Notes: generated by a model not told the origin, from the letters alone. A stretch of 64,000 nt of DNA from Rhizomys pruinosus (GCA_009823505.1 VZQC01005746.1:793454-857453); one strand, 5' to 3'. Numbered from the stretch's first letter, positions 10,970 through 23,347 are shown. Program-made: numbers and translations.

Positions 10970-11120
10970 TGCTTATTTTTATTGAATTTTTGTGTATTTC
11001 ATACAGAAAATATCAATCATCTTTATGCTCCTTTCTCTGATTGGCACCCTCCCACAGCCTCCCCACACTGAAATTCATTCTGTCATCTGTACCAAGGCCT
11101 AATGTGTCAAGCTAATGTCC
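10970..11120 (-). mobile_element. L1 3'UTR fragment
   Basis: The antisense string tattgaatttttgtgtattt followed by catacag..., a C-rich block (caccctcccacagcctcccc) and attcattctgtc parallels the L1 3' ends at 20,930-21,136 and 12,225-12,545. Only the terminal part is present. Confidence 0.6.
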
Positions 11121-12224
11121 TCAGATGCCCCTTAGGCCAAGTTCATCCACTAGGGTCTAACCCCATCCACAGTCCCTATCTTTAAGAAGATCAGCTCTTA
11201 TTAACCAGCAGTAATCTACTGCTAATAATTCTACTAAGACTGTGATCTGCCGCCCATTTCCAGAATTCTGTGCTGGGGTTTTCTTGTTGCGTTTGCATGG
11301 ATCTTGTGCATGCTGACACTATTGCAAGGTCCCAAAGCCTGTACGGCTCTATTTCCATATGGTCATGCACCTTGTCCCTGGCTTTTACAATCTTTCCACC
11401 TCCTCTTCCGCAATAGTCCATGGGTCATGGGTGAGTGGAGTTTAATATAGGAGTCCTGCCCAAGGACCCACGCTCTGCAGACTCTTATTCTCTATGCTTT
11501 ATAGAAACCATTTGTGACCTTTTGTGTTCCTGTCACTCTGTTGCATAAGGGAACTTCACTGATGAGAATTGAGAGATGCATCAGTGTTCCTTTTAACCTT
11601 TGTTCTATGTTCTTCCAGCCTTAGGTGTAGAGGTTGCAACATAGATGTGTCACTTAGCCTTGGGCAATTCACAGACAATCTCTGTGTATGATCAGTTGTG
11701 AAACTCTGTAATAGTCTCCATCCACTGGGGGGGGGGCTCTTTTTATGTGTGGTGACTGGGATACTTGCCTGTAAATATGAGGATCCGTATTTAGCACATA
11801 GTAAGAAATTACATTAGTCTAGGTATGTGACAGTTTTGGGGTTTTCTCTAAGATCTATGACCTCTACAAATGTGTATTTGGCTATTTTTACAGTACCCCA
11901 CAAGAGTTTCCTCCCATTGAGTGAGTTTTATTTCCAATTAGGTAACCACTGATTACCCCCAAGATAAAAGTGTAATGTCACTTGCTGTACTGAACATTGA
12001 TATGGTTATCTAGCCTCAAAGCTGGTGCTATACTATTGCTTGATGTTCACCTTTTGCAGCTTGCATAGAGCTCTCCAAAGCTGAGAGTTAGCCTTTAGGG
12101 GATGTACCTTCTAGGTCAGTTCTAGTTCCATTGCTCCAAATCCTGTCTCCAAAGTATGTAAATTTTTATCAGCATGTTGTTGCTTTTGTTATTATGACTC
12201 TGCAGTATCATTTGAAATCAAGTT
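11121..12224. other. Single-copy-looking intergenic DNA
   Basis: No gene, RNA or repeat recognised. Frames are short and without protein character. There is a G9 run at about 11,728. Confidence 0.5.
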
Positions 12225-12545
12225 TTGTTTTATTTTCAAAGCCAATTTTTTATTGGCTTTGTGCATTTCATACAAAATTTCAAATCAAATCTAGACCTGT
12301 GTCCCCCTCCCTGCCCCCCCAACCCTACCAAAGCTCATGCATTCTGCCAAACGTGTTTTTCATCTTTTTCTCAGTCTCTCAAAATTCTCAATGCAGAAGT
12401 TTGCTGTTTCCAGCAGAAGTTTACCATTTCAGTCAGTTCTTTGACCCAGTCTTTTAGTTGTTGTTGTTGATGTTATTCCTTCGAATATGCATCACTCCAA
12501 AATGTGCATATATGCATGCCACATATATCATGGGTTTTAGCATCT
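12225..12545 (-). mobile_element. L1 3'UTR fragment with poly(A) signal
   Basis: On the minus strand it reads gatgcatattcg, caacaacaacaac, aaagactgggtcaaagaac, a G-rich block (ggttggggggcagggagg) and ggacacaggtctag, and ends in tatgaaatgcacaaagcc with AATAAA near 12,250. This matches the 3'UTR of the L1 at 14.7-15 kb almost phrase by phrase. Confidence 0.75.
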
Positions 12546-14714
12546 TCAGCTTATGATTTTTTTCGTTATTAGGCTGAAAGATGTCATGTCTGAAGGCTCC
12601 TCCTTGGCAAGCTAAGAACCACCATCAGTTCTGCCCTTGTGCTTCACTGGGGTTTTCCAAAAAGCCACTAAATGAGGTCCAGTAAGCATCGCATCCTGTC
12701 TTGATCTTCCTGTACTGGTCTACATGATATAGCCTGGGTAGTCCAACAATGACAGTCTATACTCTGAAGAGGCTGAAACCCAAATTGGATGTCTCATCAG
12801 TCCCCATCTGCACTGAAGGTTTGGAGGATTCTTGGAGAGACATGAGTCTTCAGTCCATATTAGAAGGTTGAAAAGCTGTGTCTCATGTCTTTGAAGGATT
12901 GCAAAAGCAATGGGAGCCACAGGGTAGATGCACTTACCAGTAAAACAGGCAAAACAACTGTGCTCTCTTTTTAAAATATAGGTCATAAGTAATGAATATA
13001 GGCATCCTTCATGTAAAACCAATTTGCAAGTAGCTATGCCCAAACTTATACAACCCGAGGCCCCCATTGTCCAGCTGGGGGAGCTTATGTGTACTATCAT
13101 GTTGATCAAATAAGAGTCCAGTCTATGTTTCTGTGGTTTTGTAGTTCACCCCAATCACAGTACTTACATTCTACCATGCCCCCTTTTCCGCAGATTGTTC
13201 CCTAGGCTTTATAAAAGGGACATAAGTGGGTGAGAAGCCAAACAGTCTACTTTCTTTGGAGATGTCATTTTGGACTCTGATCGGTTCAGGCTGTTTCCTT
13301 TCATGGGTTGGCAGTTTATCCCGAAATAACCTTTTACTCCTACTGATGAAGCACAAGCAGTTAGATATATAGGCATTTAAACAGTACTAATTATTATGGT
13401 AGGTTACATTGGTATAGATACAGATGTTTAGATGGTATGCTAATCCATGGACTATAGCTTTTCTGTAAAAGCTGACAAGGTCTTACTGTGACTTATAACA
13501 TCTCCAACCACTAGAGGACTTAAGCTTGTGGCATCAGCCCTGAATTATTCCTCCAAGGAGAGAGCTAATAGCCAATTAGATTTGGGATATACAGACATTT
13601 GGCTGCCACTGCTGCACAGTATTTCCAGGAACGTGAGGTGTAGCTGATACTGACGGAGGAGTCTTGCTTGACTCAAGGAGACCAATATTTGATTTGTTGA
13701 TTCAGTGGCCTTTGGTAACACTCTCTGGCATTCCAGAGGCCATCTGTACACTTGCAGGTTTGGTCTCGATATATCTTTCCCATGCTTAAACCAGGTCTTC
13801 GACAGCAGGGCCTTATCACCTTTCTTCTTGCAGGTATCCCAGTTTGCTCACAAAAAGCCTTTATGTTTTGGGGGGCTTGGATCCCCTAGCCAACATCTCC
13901 TTGGCTGAATAATCCATTTCTGATAACAGATCTCTCCTGTATTAATATATTTTACTCAGTTACCCAGCTTAAATAGACTTTAGTATTATATTGGGCTCTG
14001 AATAGAGAATTATCCTTTCACAGTTCCTATGACTCTCAGTCAATTAAAGAAGGCAACTATATCACATTTATAAGAGATTACCCCTATAATAGTCAGCTCT
14101 AATTTACATTTGGGGAATGACTTCATTACCATCATGTTTTTCTTTGTTCTATGAAAGGGAGGTAAGGAAGTCTCTTATATTAAAACTTTGTGGCACCTGA
14201 AAGGTAAAGTTCATAAGGACACATTATAAATAGTTGTTACAGTTAGGATCCACAGAGATGTTTGATGCCTGTAGCAGTCTGAGGCTTTTCTTCCTTTTAA
14301 TGTTTATCTGGGCCAACTTTTCTGCATTAAATTTACTCAAGCAGTTTATCATTTCCTGTATATTGTTAATTTGGGAAGGTAACTTAATTCTTCTAGTTAG
14401 ATTATCCTACCAGTAGAAGAAAATGTTACAAGCTGATACTGTGAAACACAAATATTGTAGAGAATATTTGTATCCATTAACCCCAAAATTATTGTTATTC
14501 AAATTACAAGTGAAGCAGATGTAGACTACAATTTATGTTTCCAATTAGCTTAAATGTATTACATTTTTTTATTAAAACCTTTCAACCAGTGTTGTTTAAT
14601 ATAGACATCTTTACTTTTACTAAAACCTAGAATACCATATAATATGTAGACAAAGTTTGGGCAAATTTGGATACCTGTTAAACTCACATCAATTAACTAT
14701 ACCTTAATCTAATG
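12546..14714. other. Unclassified non-coding DNA
   Basis: No confident feature. On the minus strand 12,720-13,109 and 13,171-13,356 stay open (129 and 61 codons), but the translations resemble no family I know. They could be the 5' continuation of the L1 3' end at 12,225 or chance. The remainder is AT-rich. Confidence 0.4.
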
Positions 14715-14861
14715 TAGACCCGTGTCCCCCTCCCAACCCTCCCACTCCACCAGATTCACCAATTCAGTCAGTTCTTGTTTCAGTCTTTTCTGTTGTTGTT
14801 GTTCTTTCCAATATGCATCATTCCCCACACGGAATATTTACAACTGGGTTGGTTATTGGTG

Positions 14862-17800
14862 CTAGCATCCACAGATGAGGGGTACCATTCGTGGTTTGTT
14901 TTTCTGGGACTGTTTTACTTCACTTAAGATAATTTCTTCCATTTCCATCCATTTACCTGCAAATTTCATGATATCATCTTTCTTTGCCACTGCATAGAAC
15001 TCCATTGTGTTGATGAACCACATTTTCTCTATCCACTCATCAGTTGAGGGGCATTTTGGTTGGTTCCACCTCTTTGCTATTGTGAAGAGAGCTGCAATGA
15101 ACATGGCTGTACATGTATCTCTGCAGTAAGATGAGTCTTGTGGGTACATACCCAGGAGTGGTATGGTTGGGTCAGGTGGCAACTTCATTCCAAGACTTCC
15201 AAGGGTTGTCCACACTGCTTTCCGTAGTGGTTGTATGAGTTTACATTCCCACCAGCAGTGGATGAGAGTTCCCCTTTCCCCACAACCTCTCCAGGACTTG
15301 GTATCATTTGTTTTCTTAATAATAGCCAGTCTTATTGGAGTGAGATGATATCTTAAGTGGTTTTAATTTGCATTTCCTTAATTATTAGCGACGTTGGACA
15401 CATTTTAAGATGTTTCTCAGCCATCTCAAATTCCTCACTTGTGAAGTCTCTGTTCAGCTCTTTGCTCCATCTATTGAGTGGGTCATTTGTTTTCTTTCTT
15501 CTTTGTTTTTTGAGTAGTTTATATATTCTGAAATCAATGCTTTGTCAGATGTATCTGCAGTGAAGATTTCCTCCTACTCTGTGGGTTTTCTCTTCACTTC
15601 CTTGATTGTTTCTTTTGATGTACGGAAAGAAGCTTTTGAGTTTAATGAGGTCCTATTTGTCAATTGTTGACCTTAATTCTTGTGCAGCTGCTGTCTGATT
15701 TAGGAAGTCTTTTTCTATGCCTATGTCTTGTAGTGTGGTGCCAACTTTTTCTTCTATTGTCTTCAAAGTTTTGGTTTTCACGTTGTGGTCTTTGATCCAT
15801 CTGGAGTTGACTTTTGTACAAGGTGAGAGGTAGGTGTTTAATTTCATTCTTGTACAAATGGTGATCCAATTTTACCAACACCACTTGCTGAAGATTCTGT
15901 CTTTCCTCCATTGTGTCTTCTTGGCCCCCTTGTCAAATATGAGGTGGCTGAAATTGTATGTGCTCAAGTTCGGATCTTCAGTTTTATTCCATTTGTCAAC
16001 AGGTCTGTTTTTCTGCCAGTACCAAGCTGTTTTTATGACTATAGCCCTGTAGTATAGTTTGAAGTCTGATATAGAGGCCCCCCCTGTGTTTCTCTTTTTG
16101 CTCAGGGTTGCTTTGGCTATTCAGGGTCTTTTGTTTTTCCAAATGAAATTAAGGAGTGCTTTTTCCAAGGATGTGAAGAAACTCTTGGGGATTTTAATTG
16201 GGATTGCATTAAATCTGTATAAGAGTTTGTATAGAATGGACAGTTTTACTATATTAATTTTCCTAATCCATGAGCATGGGAGGTTTTTCCATCTCCTGAT
16301 GTCTTCTTCAATTTCCTTCTTCAGAGGTTTAAAATTTTTTTGTAGAGATTTTTGGTGTCGTTGGTTGGGTTTGTTCCTAGGTATTTTATTTTTTTTTTGA
16401 GGCTATTGTGAGTGGGAAGGTCTCCCTGCATTCCTTCTTCAGTTGCTTGTTGTTGGTGTAAAGTATTGATTTTTCTAGGTTAATTTTGTATCCTGCCACT
16501 TTACTGAAACTCTTAATCGTTTCTAGGAATTTTCTGGTGGAATTTTTAGCATCCTTTAAGTAAATAATCATATCATCCTCAAAAAGGGATAGGTTGACTT
16601 CCTCTTTTCCAATTAGTACTCCTTTAATTAACTGTTCTTGCCTTATTGCTCTAGCAATAAGTGTTTCAAGCACTGTATTGAAGAGGAGTGGTGACAGAGG
16701 GCAGCCTTGCTGAGTTCCTACCTTTAAAGGGAATGTTTCTGTCATTTCCCCATTTAGGATGATATTGGCTATGGGTTTCATATATATGGCTTTGATTACA
16801 TTGAGGAATGATCCCTCCAATCCAGTTCCCTCTAGGACTTTAAGTATGAAGGGATGCTGGATTTTGTCAAAGGATTTTTCCACATCAATTGAGATCGTGT
16901 TTTTTTTTTCTTTCAGTCAATTTATATGTTTTATGATATTTATTGATTTTCATATGTTGAACCATCCCAATCTCTGGTATGAATCCAACTTGGTCATGAC
17001 GAATTGTCTTCTTGATGTGGGTCTGTATGTGGTTTGCAAGTATTTTGTTGAGAATTTTTGCATCTGTGTTCATCAATGAGATGGGTCTATAGTTCTCCTT
17101 GTTGTTTGTGTCTTTGCCTGTTTTTGGTATTAGAGTGATGCTGGCTTCATAGAAGGAATTTGGGAGAATTCCCTCTGTATCATTTGGAACAATTTGAGTA
17201 ATAATGGTTGTAGGTCTTTTTGAAATGTTTTATAGAATTCTGTCATGAAACCATCTGGGCCTGGGCTTTTTTTAGTTGGGGGGTTTCTTATTATATCTTC
17301 AATTTCTTCATATATTATGGATCTGGTTAAGCTGTCAATCTCTTCTTGGTTGAGCTTTGGTGATTCCCAGGATTTCAGATATTCATCCATTTCTCCTACG
17401 TTTTCAAACTTAGTAGAGTATAGGTTTTTGAAGTACTCCCCTATGATTGTCTGGATCTTTTCATTGTCTGTTGTGATATTTACCCTTTCATCACAGATTC
17501 TATTGATTTGGAATTGCTCTTTCTTTCTTTTGGTTAACTGGGCTAGAGGTCTGTCTATCTTGTTTATTCTTTCAAAGAAACAACTTTTGGATTCATTGAT
17601 TTTTTTGTATTGTTTTCTTTGTTCCTATTTCAATGATTTCTGCTCTGATTTTTATTTCTTCCTATCTATTGCATTTAGGGTTCATCTATTTTTGTCTGTC
17701 AAGTGTTTTTAGCTGCAGTGTTAGATCATTCACTTGTGCTCTTTCTGTTTTTTCTAATGTAGGCACCCAGGGCTATAAATTTACCTCTTAGGACTGCTTT

Positions 17801-18675
17801 TAAACTGTCCCATAGGTTTTGTTGTGTTGTATTGTCATTGTCATTCAGTTCCAGGAATGCTTGTAGTTCTTTCTTTATTTCTTCCTTGACCCATACATTA
17901 TTCAGGAGTGTGTTGTTTAATCTCCATGTGTTCTTGTAGATTGTAGGACTCATCATGGTGTTGATATTGATCATTATTGCACTGTGGTCTGATAGAATGC
18001 ATGAAATTATTTCAAACTTTTTGTATTTTATTGAGTTTTTTTCTGTGTCTCAGAATGTGGTAGATTTTGAAGAATGTTCCGTGGGCTGCTGAGTAGAAAG
18101 TGTGTTCTCTTGTATTAGGGTGGAATATTCGGTAGATGGCTGTGAGGTCCATTTGGTGTATAATAACTTTCAGTTCAGATGTCTCTCAGTTTATTCTTTG
18201 TCTGGTTGACCTGTCCAAAAGGCTCAGTGGGGTATGGAAGTCTCCTACTATTAGTGTGCTGAGGTTAATATGTACCTTGAGGTCATGGAGATTTTTCTTT
18301 ATAAAGTTTGTTGCACCAGAGTTTGGTGCATATATATTCATGATTGTAAAATCATCATGGTCAATTGTTCCTTTGATAAAGATGTTATGGTCTTCTTTGT
18401 CTCTTCTGGTTTCTTTTACTTTGAATTCTATTTTGTCTGATATTAAAATTGCAACACCTGCTCTCTTGGAATATATTTTTCCATCCTTTCACTTTAATGT
18501 GGTGCCTATCCTTATGATTGAGATGGGTTTCTTGTAGACAGCAGATAGATGGGTTCTGTTTCCTAATCCAATCTCCCAGACTATGTCTTTTGATTGAGGA
18601 GTTTAGTCCATTAATATTTAAGGTTATAAATGAAAGATGTGTGTTGCTTCCTTTCACCTTATTCTCCACTTGCAT
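14862..18675 (-). pseudogene. L1 ORF2, near complete, frame-broken
   Basis: N- to C-terminus (right to left): SFITLNINGLN and CCLQETHL (18,675-18,520), the endonuclease SDHSAI motif retained near 17,970, the thumb/RT region with KKSPGPDGF (about 17,265), [10 protein letters not shown] (17,000), SFDKIQHPF (16,870), [14 protein letters not shown] (16,700) and FEDDMIIYL (about 16,570), where the RT box alanine is replaced by glutamate but both aspartates remain. The C-terminal domain follows: WIKDHNVKTKTLK (15,790), then MFIAALFTIAKRWNQPKCPS (15,090) and the end at SLICGC-like text (14,862). Frameshifts near 18,460, 17,390, 16,885, 16,390 and 15,650 inactivate it. Confidence 0.93.
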
Positions 18676-18713
18676 TTTTGGTCTAGGTTTCTACTTCTGC
18701 AGTTATGCTTTTA

Positions 18714-19103
18714 TTAATTTTTCTTTCTAGGTGCCTGGGGGTAGTTGCTGCTTTCTTCCGTCCTTTGAGTTGCTTCAAGTATTGTCTGAAGGGTTTGTTT
18801 TCCAAACATGTATTCTATCATCTTGTTTATGTCATGGAAGAATTTTCTCTCTCCTTCAACTATAATTGACATTTTTGCAGGGAATATTAACCTGGGTTGG
18901 CATCTATATTCCTTTAACACTGGGAATGCTTTGCTCCATGTTCTTCTTGCTTTCATAGTTTGAACTGAGAAGTCAGTTGTAATTCTGATGGGTTTACCCT
19001 TATATGTAATTTGTTGTTATTTCAACATGGGATCTTTTCAGTGTTTCCACTTCCTTCCCTAGTCATTTTTCTCGCTCTAGCTCTTTCTGACGTTTGTCAA
19101 TCT

Positions 19104-19155
<52 letters not shown>

Positions 19156-19298
19156 TTCTTGAGTTTTTCATTTTCTGTCCTTAGTTCTCTAACTTGTTTT
19201 TTATAGTCTTTGATTTCTTTGAATATGTCTGAAATTGTTCCTCTAAGATCTGTGTCCTGGGCCATCCCCTTGGACATCCCACTGTCGTAATCTACCAC
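18714..19298 (-). pseudogene. L1 ORF1 with internal deletion and CT-repeat expansion
   Basis: The N-terminus is intact in reading (MVDYDSGMSKGMAQDTDLRG at 19,298) and leads into a coiled coil that dissolves into a Glu-Arg run, encoded by a (CT)n/(GA)n microsatellite at 19,108-19,151. The C-terminal domain is present at 18,956-18,714 (MKARRTWSKAFPVLKEYRCQ and following). Between about 19,018 and 19,030 the frame jumps from the C-terminal domain straight to the coiled coil: about 600 bp that are present in the 1-3.7 kb copy (roughly 1,405-1,990), including the RRM-like domain, are missing. Confidence 0.85.
19108..19151. repeat. (CT)n microsatellite
   Basis: About 22 CT dinucleotides inside the L1 ORF1 coiled-coil region. 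Confidence 0.97.
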
Positions 19299-19793
19299 AG
19301 GGTTGTAGAGCTTGGTGTTTAATTATCTTTCACCTTTCTCATGTTGTCCCTTCATCATGTCCCTGGCATGTGGGTTTCTCTTTGCCTATATTCCAATTCG
19401 AATTCCAAATGCCTCTTCACTGTGTTGAAGCCTTGCTTTTCTTGCATTCTTCAGATGCCTTTGTTGTTTGTTTGTTTGATTTGGTTTTCTCCTTGTTTAT
19501 GGAGTGTTGACTTTTCTAAGTTTTGGGCTTTCTACTGGAACTCTAACTCACTCTTCCCTTTCTGTTCTGAAGGTTCTCAAAAGAATCCACTTGGACACTC
19601 TCAGAAATTCCAGTTGGGGGGGGAGATATGCCTGTTTAGCCCACTCCCCAGACTCTGTGCTTCAGGTGGTCCTGGGATATCCCCTATCTAAAGTCTGTGC
19701 ACTCCTAGACTAAGAATCTTATAGCAAGGTAATAATAAGATGGAAATTTTATTTGAAAAAGTAACTCAAAATAATTGTTTAAAAGGGACAACA

Positions 19794-19892
19794 TGGGGCT
19801 GAAGAGATGGCTCAGAGGGTAAGAGCACCAAGTGCTCTTTCAGAAGAGCCAGGTTTCAATCCCAGAACCTACATGGTGGCTAAGAACTGCCT
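19794..19892 (+). mobile_element. B2 SINE head, 3'-truncated
   Basis: Begins ggggctgaagagatggctca, with a degenerate B box in aggtttcaatccc, and stops at tggtggctaagaactgcc, where a B1 begins. Only the tRNA-like half is present. Confidence 0.88.
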
Positions 19893-19895
19893 TTA

Positions 19896-20038
19896 AGCTT
19901 GGCGTGGTGGTGCACACCTTTAATCCTAGCACTCGGGAGGTAGAGGCAGGCGGATCTCTGTGAGTTCAAGTCCAGCCTGTTCTACAAAGTGAGTTCCCGG
20001 CCAGCTGGGGCTATAGGGAGAACCTGTCACAAAAAGCA
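19896..20038 (+). mobile_element. B1 SINE
   Basis: 7SL-derived: ggcgtggtggtgcacacctt, aatcctagcactcgggagg, gagttcaagtccagcctg, ending aacctgtcacaaaaagc. Moderately diverged. Confidence 0.93.
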
Positions 20039-20390
20039 ACAATATACAAAAGTGTTTTACACAGTACAATAAATTGATGCTTGCAATAAATGATAATCAA
20101 GAGCAGTTATATTAATGAAATATAAAAACAACTTAACGATTTATAGATAATATCTTATAAAAATGTACTTCTTATCACAGGAAAATATATTGTTATATAA
20201 AACTAGAATAATCCCACCAAAAAGTACACAGCCAGGAATACCAGGAGTCAAATCAATGAAGGACGTTAGGTACCAAACAAATGGGTTGGGTGCTTCCAGA
20301 TTCTTCTTCATGAAAACTGGCAAAACATCAGTAGTCTTAATCATAGAAATATAGATGTTTGAAACAGGTTGAGATGGCACCATTTTAAAG

Positions 20391-20525
20391 GCAAACACGA
20401 TGGTGGCGCACACCTTTAATCCTAGCACTTGGGAGGTAGAGGCAGGTGGATCTTTGTGAGTTCAAGGCCAGCTTTGTCTACAGAGTGAATTCCAGGACAG
20501 CTGGGACTACAGTCTCGAAAAGACC
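20391..20525 (+). mobile_element. B1 SINE with (AAAT)n tail
   Basis: The body runs from cacgatggtggcgcacacct to acagtctcgaaaagacc, followed by an (AAAT)n tail that has been duplicated (next entry). Confidence 0.92.
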
Positions 20526-20664
20526 AAAATAAATAAATAAATAAATAAACAAATAAATAAATAAATTACAAAAATAAAGGCAAACATGAAAAGAATAAAT
20601 AAATAAATAAATAAATAAACAAATAAATAAATAAATTACAAAAATAAAGGCAAACATGAAAAGA
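20526..20664. repeat. 70-bp tandem duplication containing (AAAT)n
   Basis: The segment (AAAT)n-ttacaaaaataaaggcaaac-atgaaaaga occurs twice in tandem. The anchor ttacaaaaataaagg is at 20,566 and 20,636, a 70-bp shift, and the copies are near identical. Slippage in the B1 tail is the likely origin. Confidence 0.92.
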
Positions 20665-20929
20665 AAAGAAATCACAGGCATGGTATAATTACAAGGCAAT
20701 AAAAACATAAATACCATTAGTGCATTAATTTCCTATTTGGAATTTTTACCCATGGTTGGCTTACCAACTTAAAACTCCAAGGTTTTGATTACAAAGGCAA
20801 TAATATATTTTTTCACTTATCTATCCTAATACATGCATATGTTGAGTTTGGTTATTTTTGAAGATTTGTGCAAATGGTCATTGAAGAAAATAGAGGTTTA
20901 GAAGGATTCTGAGTTTTTTTAAATATTTT

Positions 20930-21137
20930 TTATTGAAGTTTTGTGGATTTCATACATCATTTCTCAGTCCAGTTTAACTTTCCATGCCCCCATCCCGCCC
21001 GAATTCATGCATTCTGCCATATGCATCTTGTGTCTTTTTCTGAGTCTTTTTAAAGTTTTTCAAAGCAGAGGATTATTGTGTTGGGGAGAACTTCATTGTT
21101 TCAGTCAGTTCTTTGTGTCAGTTCTTTTGTTGTTGTT
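20930..21137 (-). mobile_element. L1 3'UTR fragment, interrupted by LTR element
   Basis: The antisense L1 3' end: ttttattgaagttttgtgga, a C-rich block (catgcccccatcccgcccg), attcatgcattctgcc and cagtcagttctttgtg, ending in ttttgttgttgtt. The LTR at 21,138 starts within this last motif. Confidence 0.72.
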
Positions 21138-21389
21138 TATAGGAATGAAACTTTGCCTGGCTTGAGGAAAGAACATGTAAGACTTGCCCGGAAAAACCTC
21201 CAAGAATTATCTGATATCTTTGTGGGCATTTCAGTTGTCTCTACGAGTTATCTGTAGCTCCAGAAGGTCAGGATATTACAATGTTTTCTCACCTCACGTA
21301 TCTCTGCAAAGTTCCAGGAACGATAGCCCCTTCCCTTGAGGCACTGAGCAAAATGTCACACCTCTAGTTTACCTGTTGCACAAACAGGA
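21138..21389 (+). repeat. 5' LTR copy (shared part)
   Basis: Direct-repeat partner of 25,801-26,052: tttgcctggcttgaggaaag, ggatattacaatgttttc and atagccccttcccttgaggc are shared, with scattered substitutions. Beyond 21,389 the sequence continues (gagctctgcaaccccgggta), so the real LTR may be longer. Confidence 0.75.
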
Positions 21390-23179
21390 GCTCTGCAACC
21401 CCGGGTAGGAGCCAGAACTGTCTTTTCCCCTAACCACTAGGGTTCCCTGCCTTTCTTTATCATGGGAAGCAAAGAGTTTACACCAATCAAAGTCCAAACA
21501 GCTGTGGCTGCAGTTTGCAGTACGGGAGGCCAGTGGCACACCCCAGGTGCATGGAGGGGCCAGAGCGCTAGGCCAGGTGCCGGCAGAACCCTCAGGGGGG
21601 CTGCATGAGGACCCAGACAAGCCAGACAGAGACAGCAGCCTCTTGTACCCTCACTCAGCCTGCACAGCCACAGCTGCCTCAGCCTTAACCACCAGCCTGT
21701 GCACTGCACTCTAAGCCACTTTCCTTTAAAGGGCCAGGAACACCTTCATCCTTAGACACAGAAAAACTATATAGGACCAGTCATAAATAACACCTTCCCA
21801 TTAACGTAGCCCCAACTCGGAACTGCAAAATTTAATAACCAAAATCATTTCTCAGAAAAGTAAAAGCAATTCTCACCAGTTTTGAGCACAGAACTACATT
21901 TCCCAGAATTCCTTGGGCTTGTCATATTCATGACAACTTCCTGTCACAGGCACTTTTCATTTCCTTTTCTTCCAGGCTGAAAAACTACATTTTCCAAGGT
22001 ACTTTGAGCCTGTCACTGAATGAAAAGTTTCAGTATGTTTCCAAGTATATTTTTGATTTAGTTTTTCCCAAAAGGTATTCAAAGAAAATTTACCTTTAAA
22101 CTTTATTGTGTTCGTCTTCATAATACTTGTTCAGAATTAAGGTAATTGTACTGCTCCTTGCACATCAATTTTTAACTTGAGATAATATTAAAAATGGCTA
22201 TTTAAAATCTATTCAGTTAGATTCCATCTCAAACATGCTTGTCTAAATCTGATACATGGGTACCCCAAAACATCTTTAAATGAGTTGTGCACAACTGATC
22301 AACTAATAAGTCCTAGGCATTTCAAAATCAATCAATTAAGGATTCTAAACAATTCTAAAATTTATTAATAAAAAAGTCTTAAATAATTTTGGAGCCTTTT
22401 AGATTTGTTTTCATTTTTAAAAGTCACAGGCCCCCAGATCACGTGGTCTGTAACCTACTGCAGAGCAGAAATGATAAGCCATCTTAATGAAGATTTTCAA
22501 GCCACCTTGTTCTAACAAAAATTAAAACTAATTTATGTTCATTAACAACTATTTGCCATTTTTAGGTTTTGGTTAAAAATTATTTTGTGTTATTTTTCTA
22601 TTTACGTAGATTTACTAAAGGCTAACTCTAAAACCAAAATATTTTTCCCTAACACAGGTCTGCCAATATATTTAAATGGCTAATAAATTAATTGACTTAT
22701 AATGGGTAGATATAAATCTGCACAGATAGTAGTTCAAAGTTTTATCAAGTATGTGCTGTCATCTACTGGATGTGATCAATAGGATATGTAGAACCCATTC
22801 TGTAAAGTTTGTACCTTAAAGTTATACATCTAAAAATTGTAATATATTTAAAGGTTAAAATTATATATGTATAAACTTTATTTCTACAGGATCCAGTCTT
22901 AATCAGGTAACTTAATGATCGCAATGTATATTTAACCAAGGTTCCTCTAACTTATTTTTACTAATGTTCAAAGTCTATTCACACCTTGGATACTGATAAA
23001 CTAAATTACTTATGTTGTTTAAAAATTTGGTCACACTTACATTTATGTAAACTACAAGTTACTTTTACTTCTAATCCATACTAAATTTCCAAGTAACAGC
23101 CTTGGCATTAATGTATATCCAGTGTATTTTTATAATGTTCTCTGTAACATCCCTTTTTATCTACAAGATAATTTATTTT
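21390..23179 (+). other. Non-coding body of the LTR-like element, left part
   Basis: GC-richer to about 21,720, then strongly AT-rich. No protein-like frame. The string actacatttcccagaa at about 21,893 resembles the conserved promoter motif ACTACAnnTCCC bound by ZNF143, and a weaker copy (actacattttccaagg) follows at about 21,983. Function is unknown. Confidence 0.5.
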
Positions 23180-23347
23180 TATTATTTTTTATTTATTTAT
23201 TTTTGGTCTTTTTGAGAGACGGTATCCCTGTAGCCCCAGCTGTCCTGGAACTCACTCTGTAGACCAGGCTGGCCTTGAACTCACAAAGATCTGCCTGCCT
23301 CTGCCTCCCAAGTGCTAGGATTAAAGGCACATGCCACCACGCCTGGC
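23180..23347 (-). mobile_element. B1 SINE
   Basis: Antisense B1: A-tail as ttttatttatttatttttgg at the left, then tagaccaggctggccttgaa, ending at the head as gccaccacgcctggc. Confidence 0.94.

Larger units (their letters stand above)
14715..19712 (-). mobile_element. L1 retrotransposon, near full length, ORF1 internally deleted
   Basis: Minus-strand L1 containing 5'UTR (19,712-19,300), ORF1 (19,298-18,714), ORF2 (18,675-14,862) and 3'UTR (to about 14,715, including ctgttgttgttgttctttcc and the G-rich block seen as cccgtgtccccctcccaacc). It is much better preserved than the copy at 1-3.7 kb. Its 5' end lacks the ~119-bp GC-rich monomers and ends in a single region with ggtggtcctgggatatcccc, perhaps a diverged or different promoter unit. 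No poly(A) tail was clearly seen at the left end. Confidence 0.93.

Noticed and set aside
12720..13109. 129-codon minus-strand frame as a gene
   Set aside because: No recognisable family, no splice or promoter context, and it lies just upstream (in element sense) of an L1 3'UTR.
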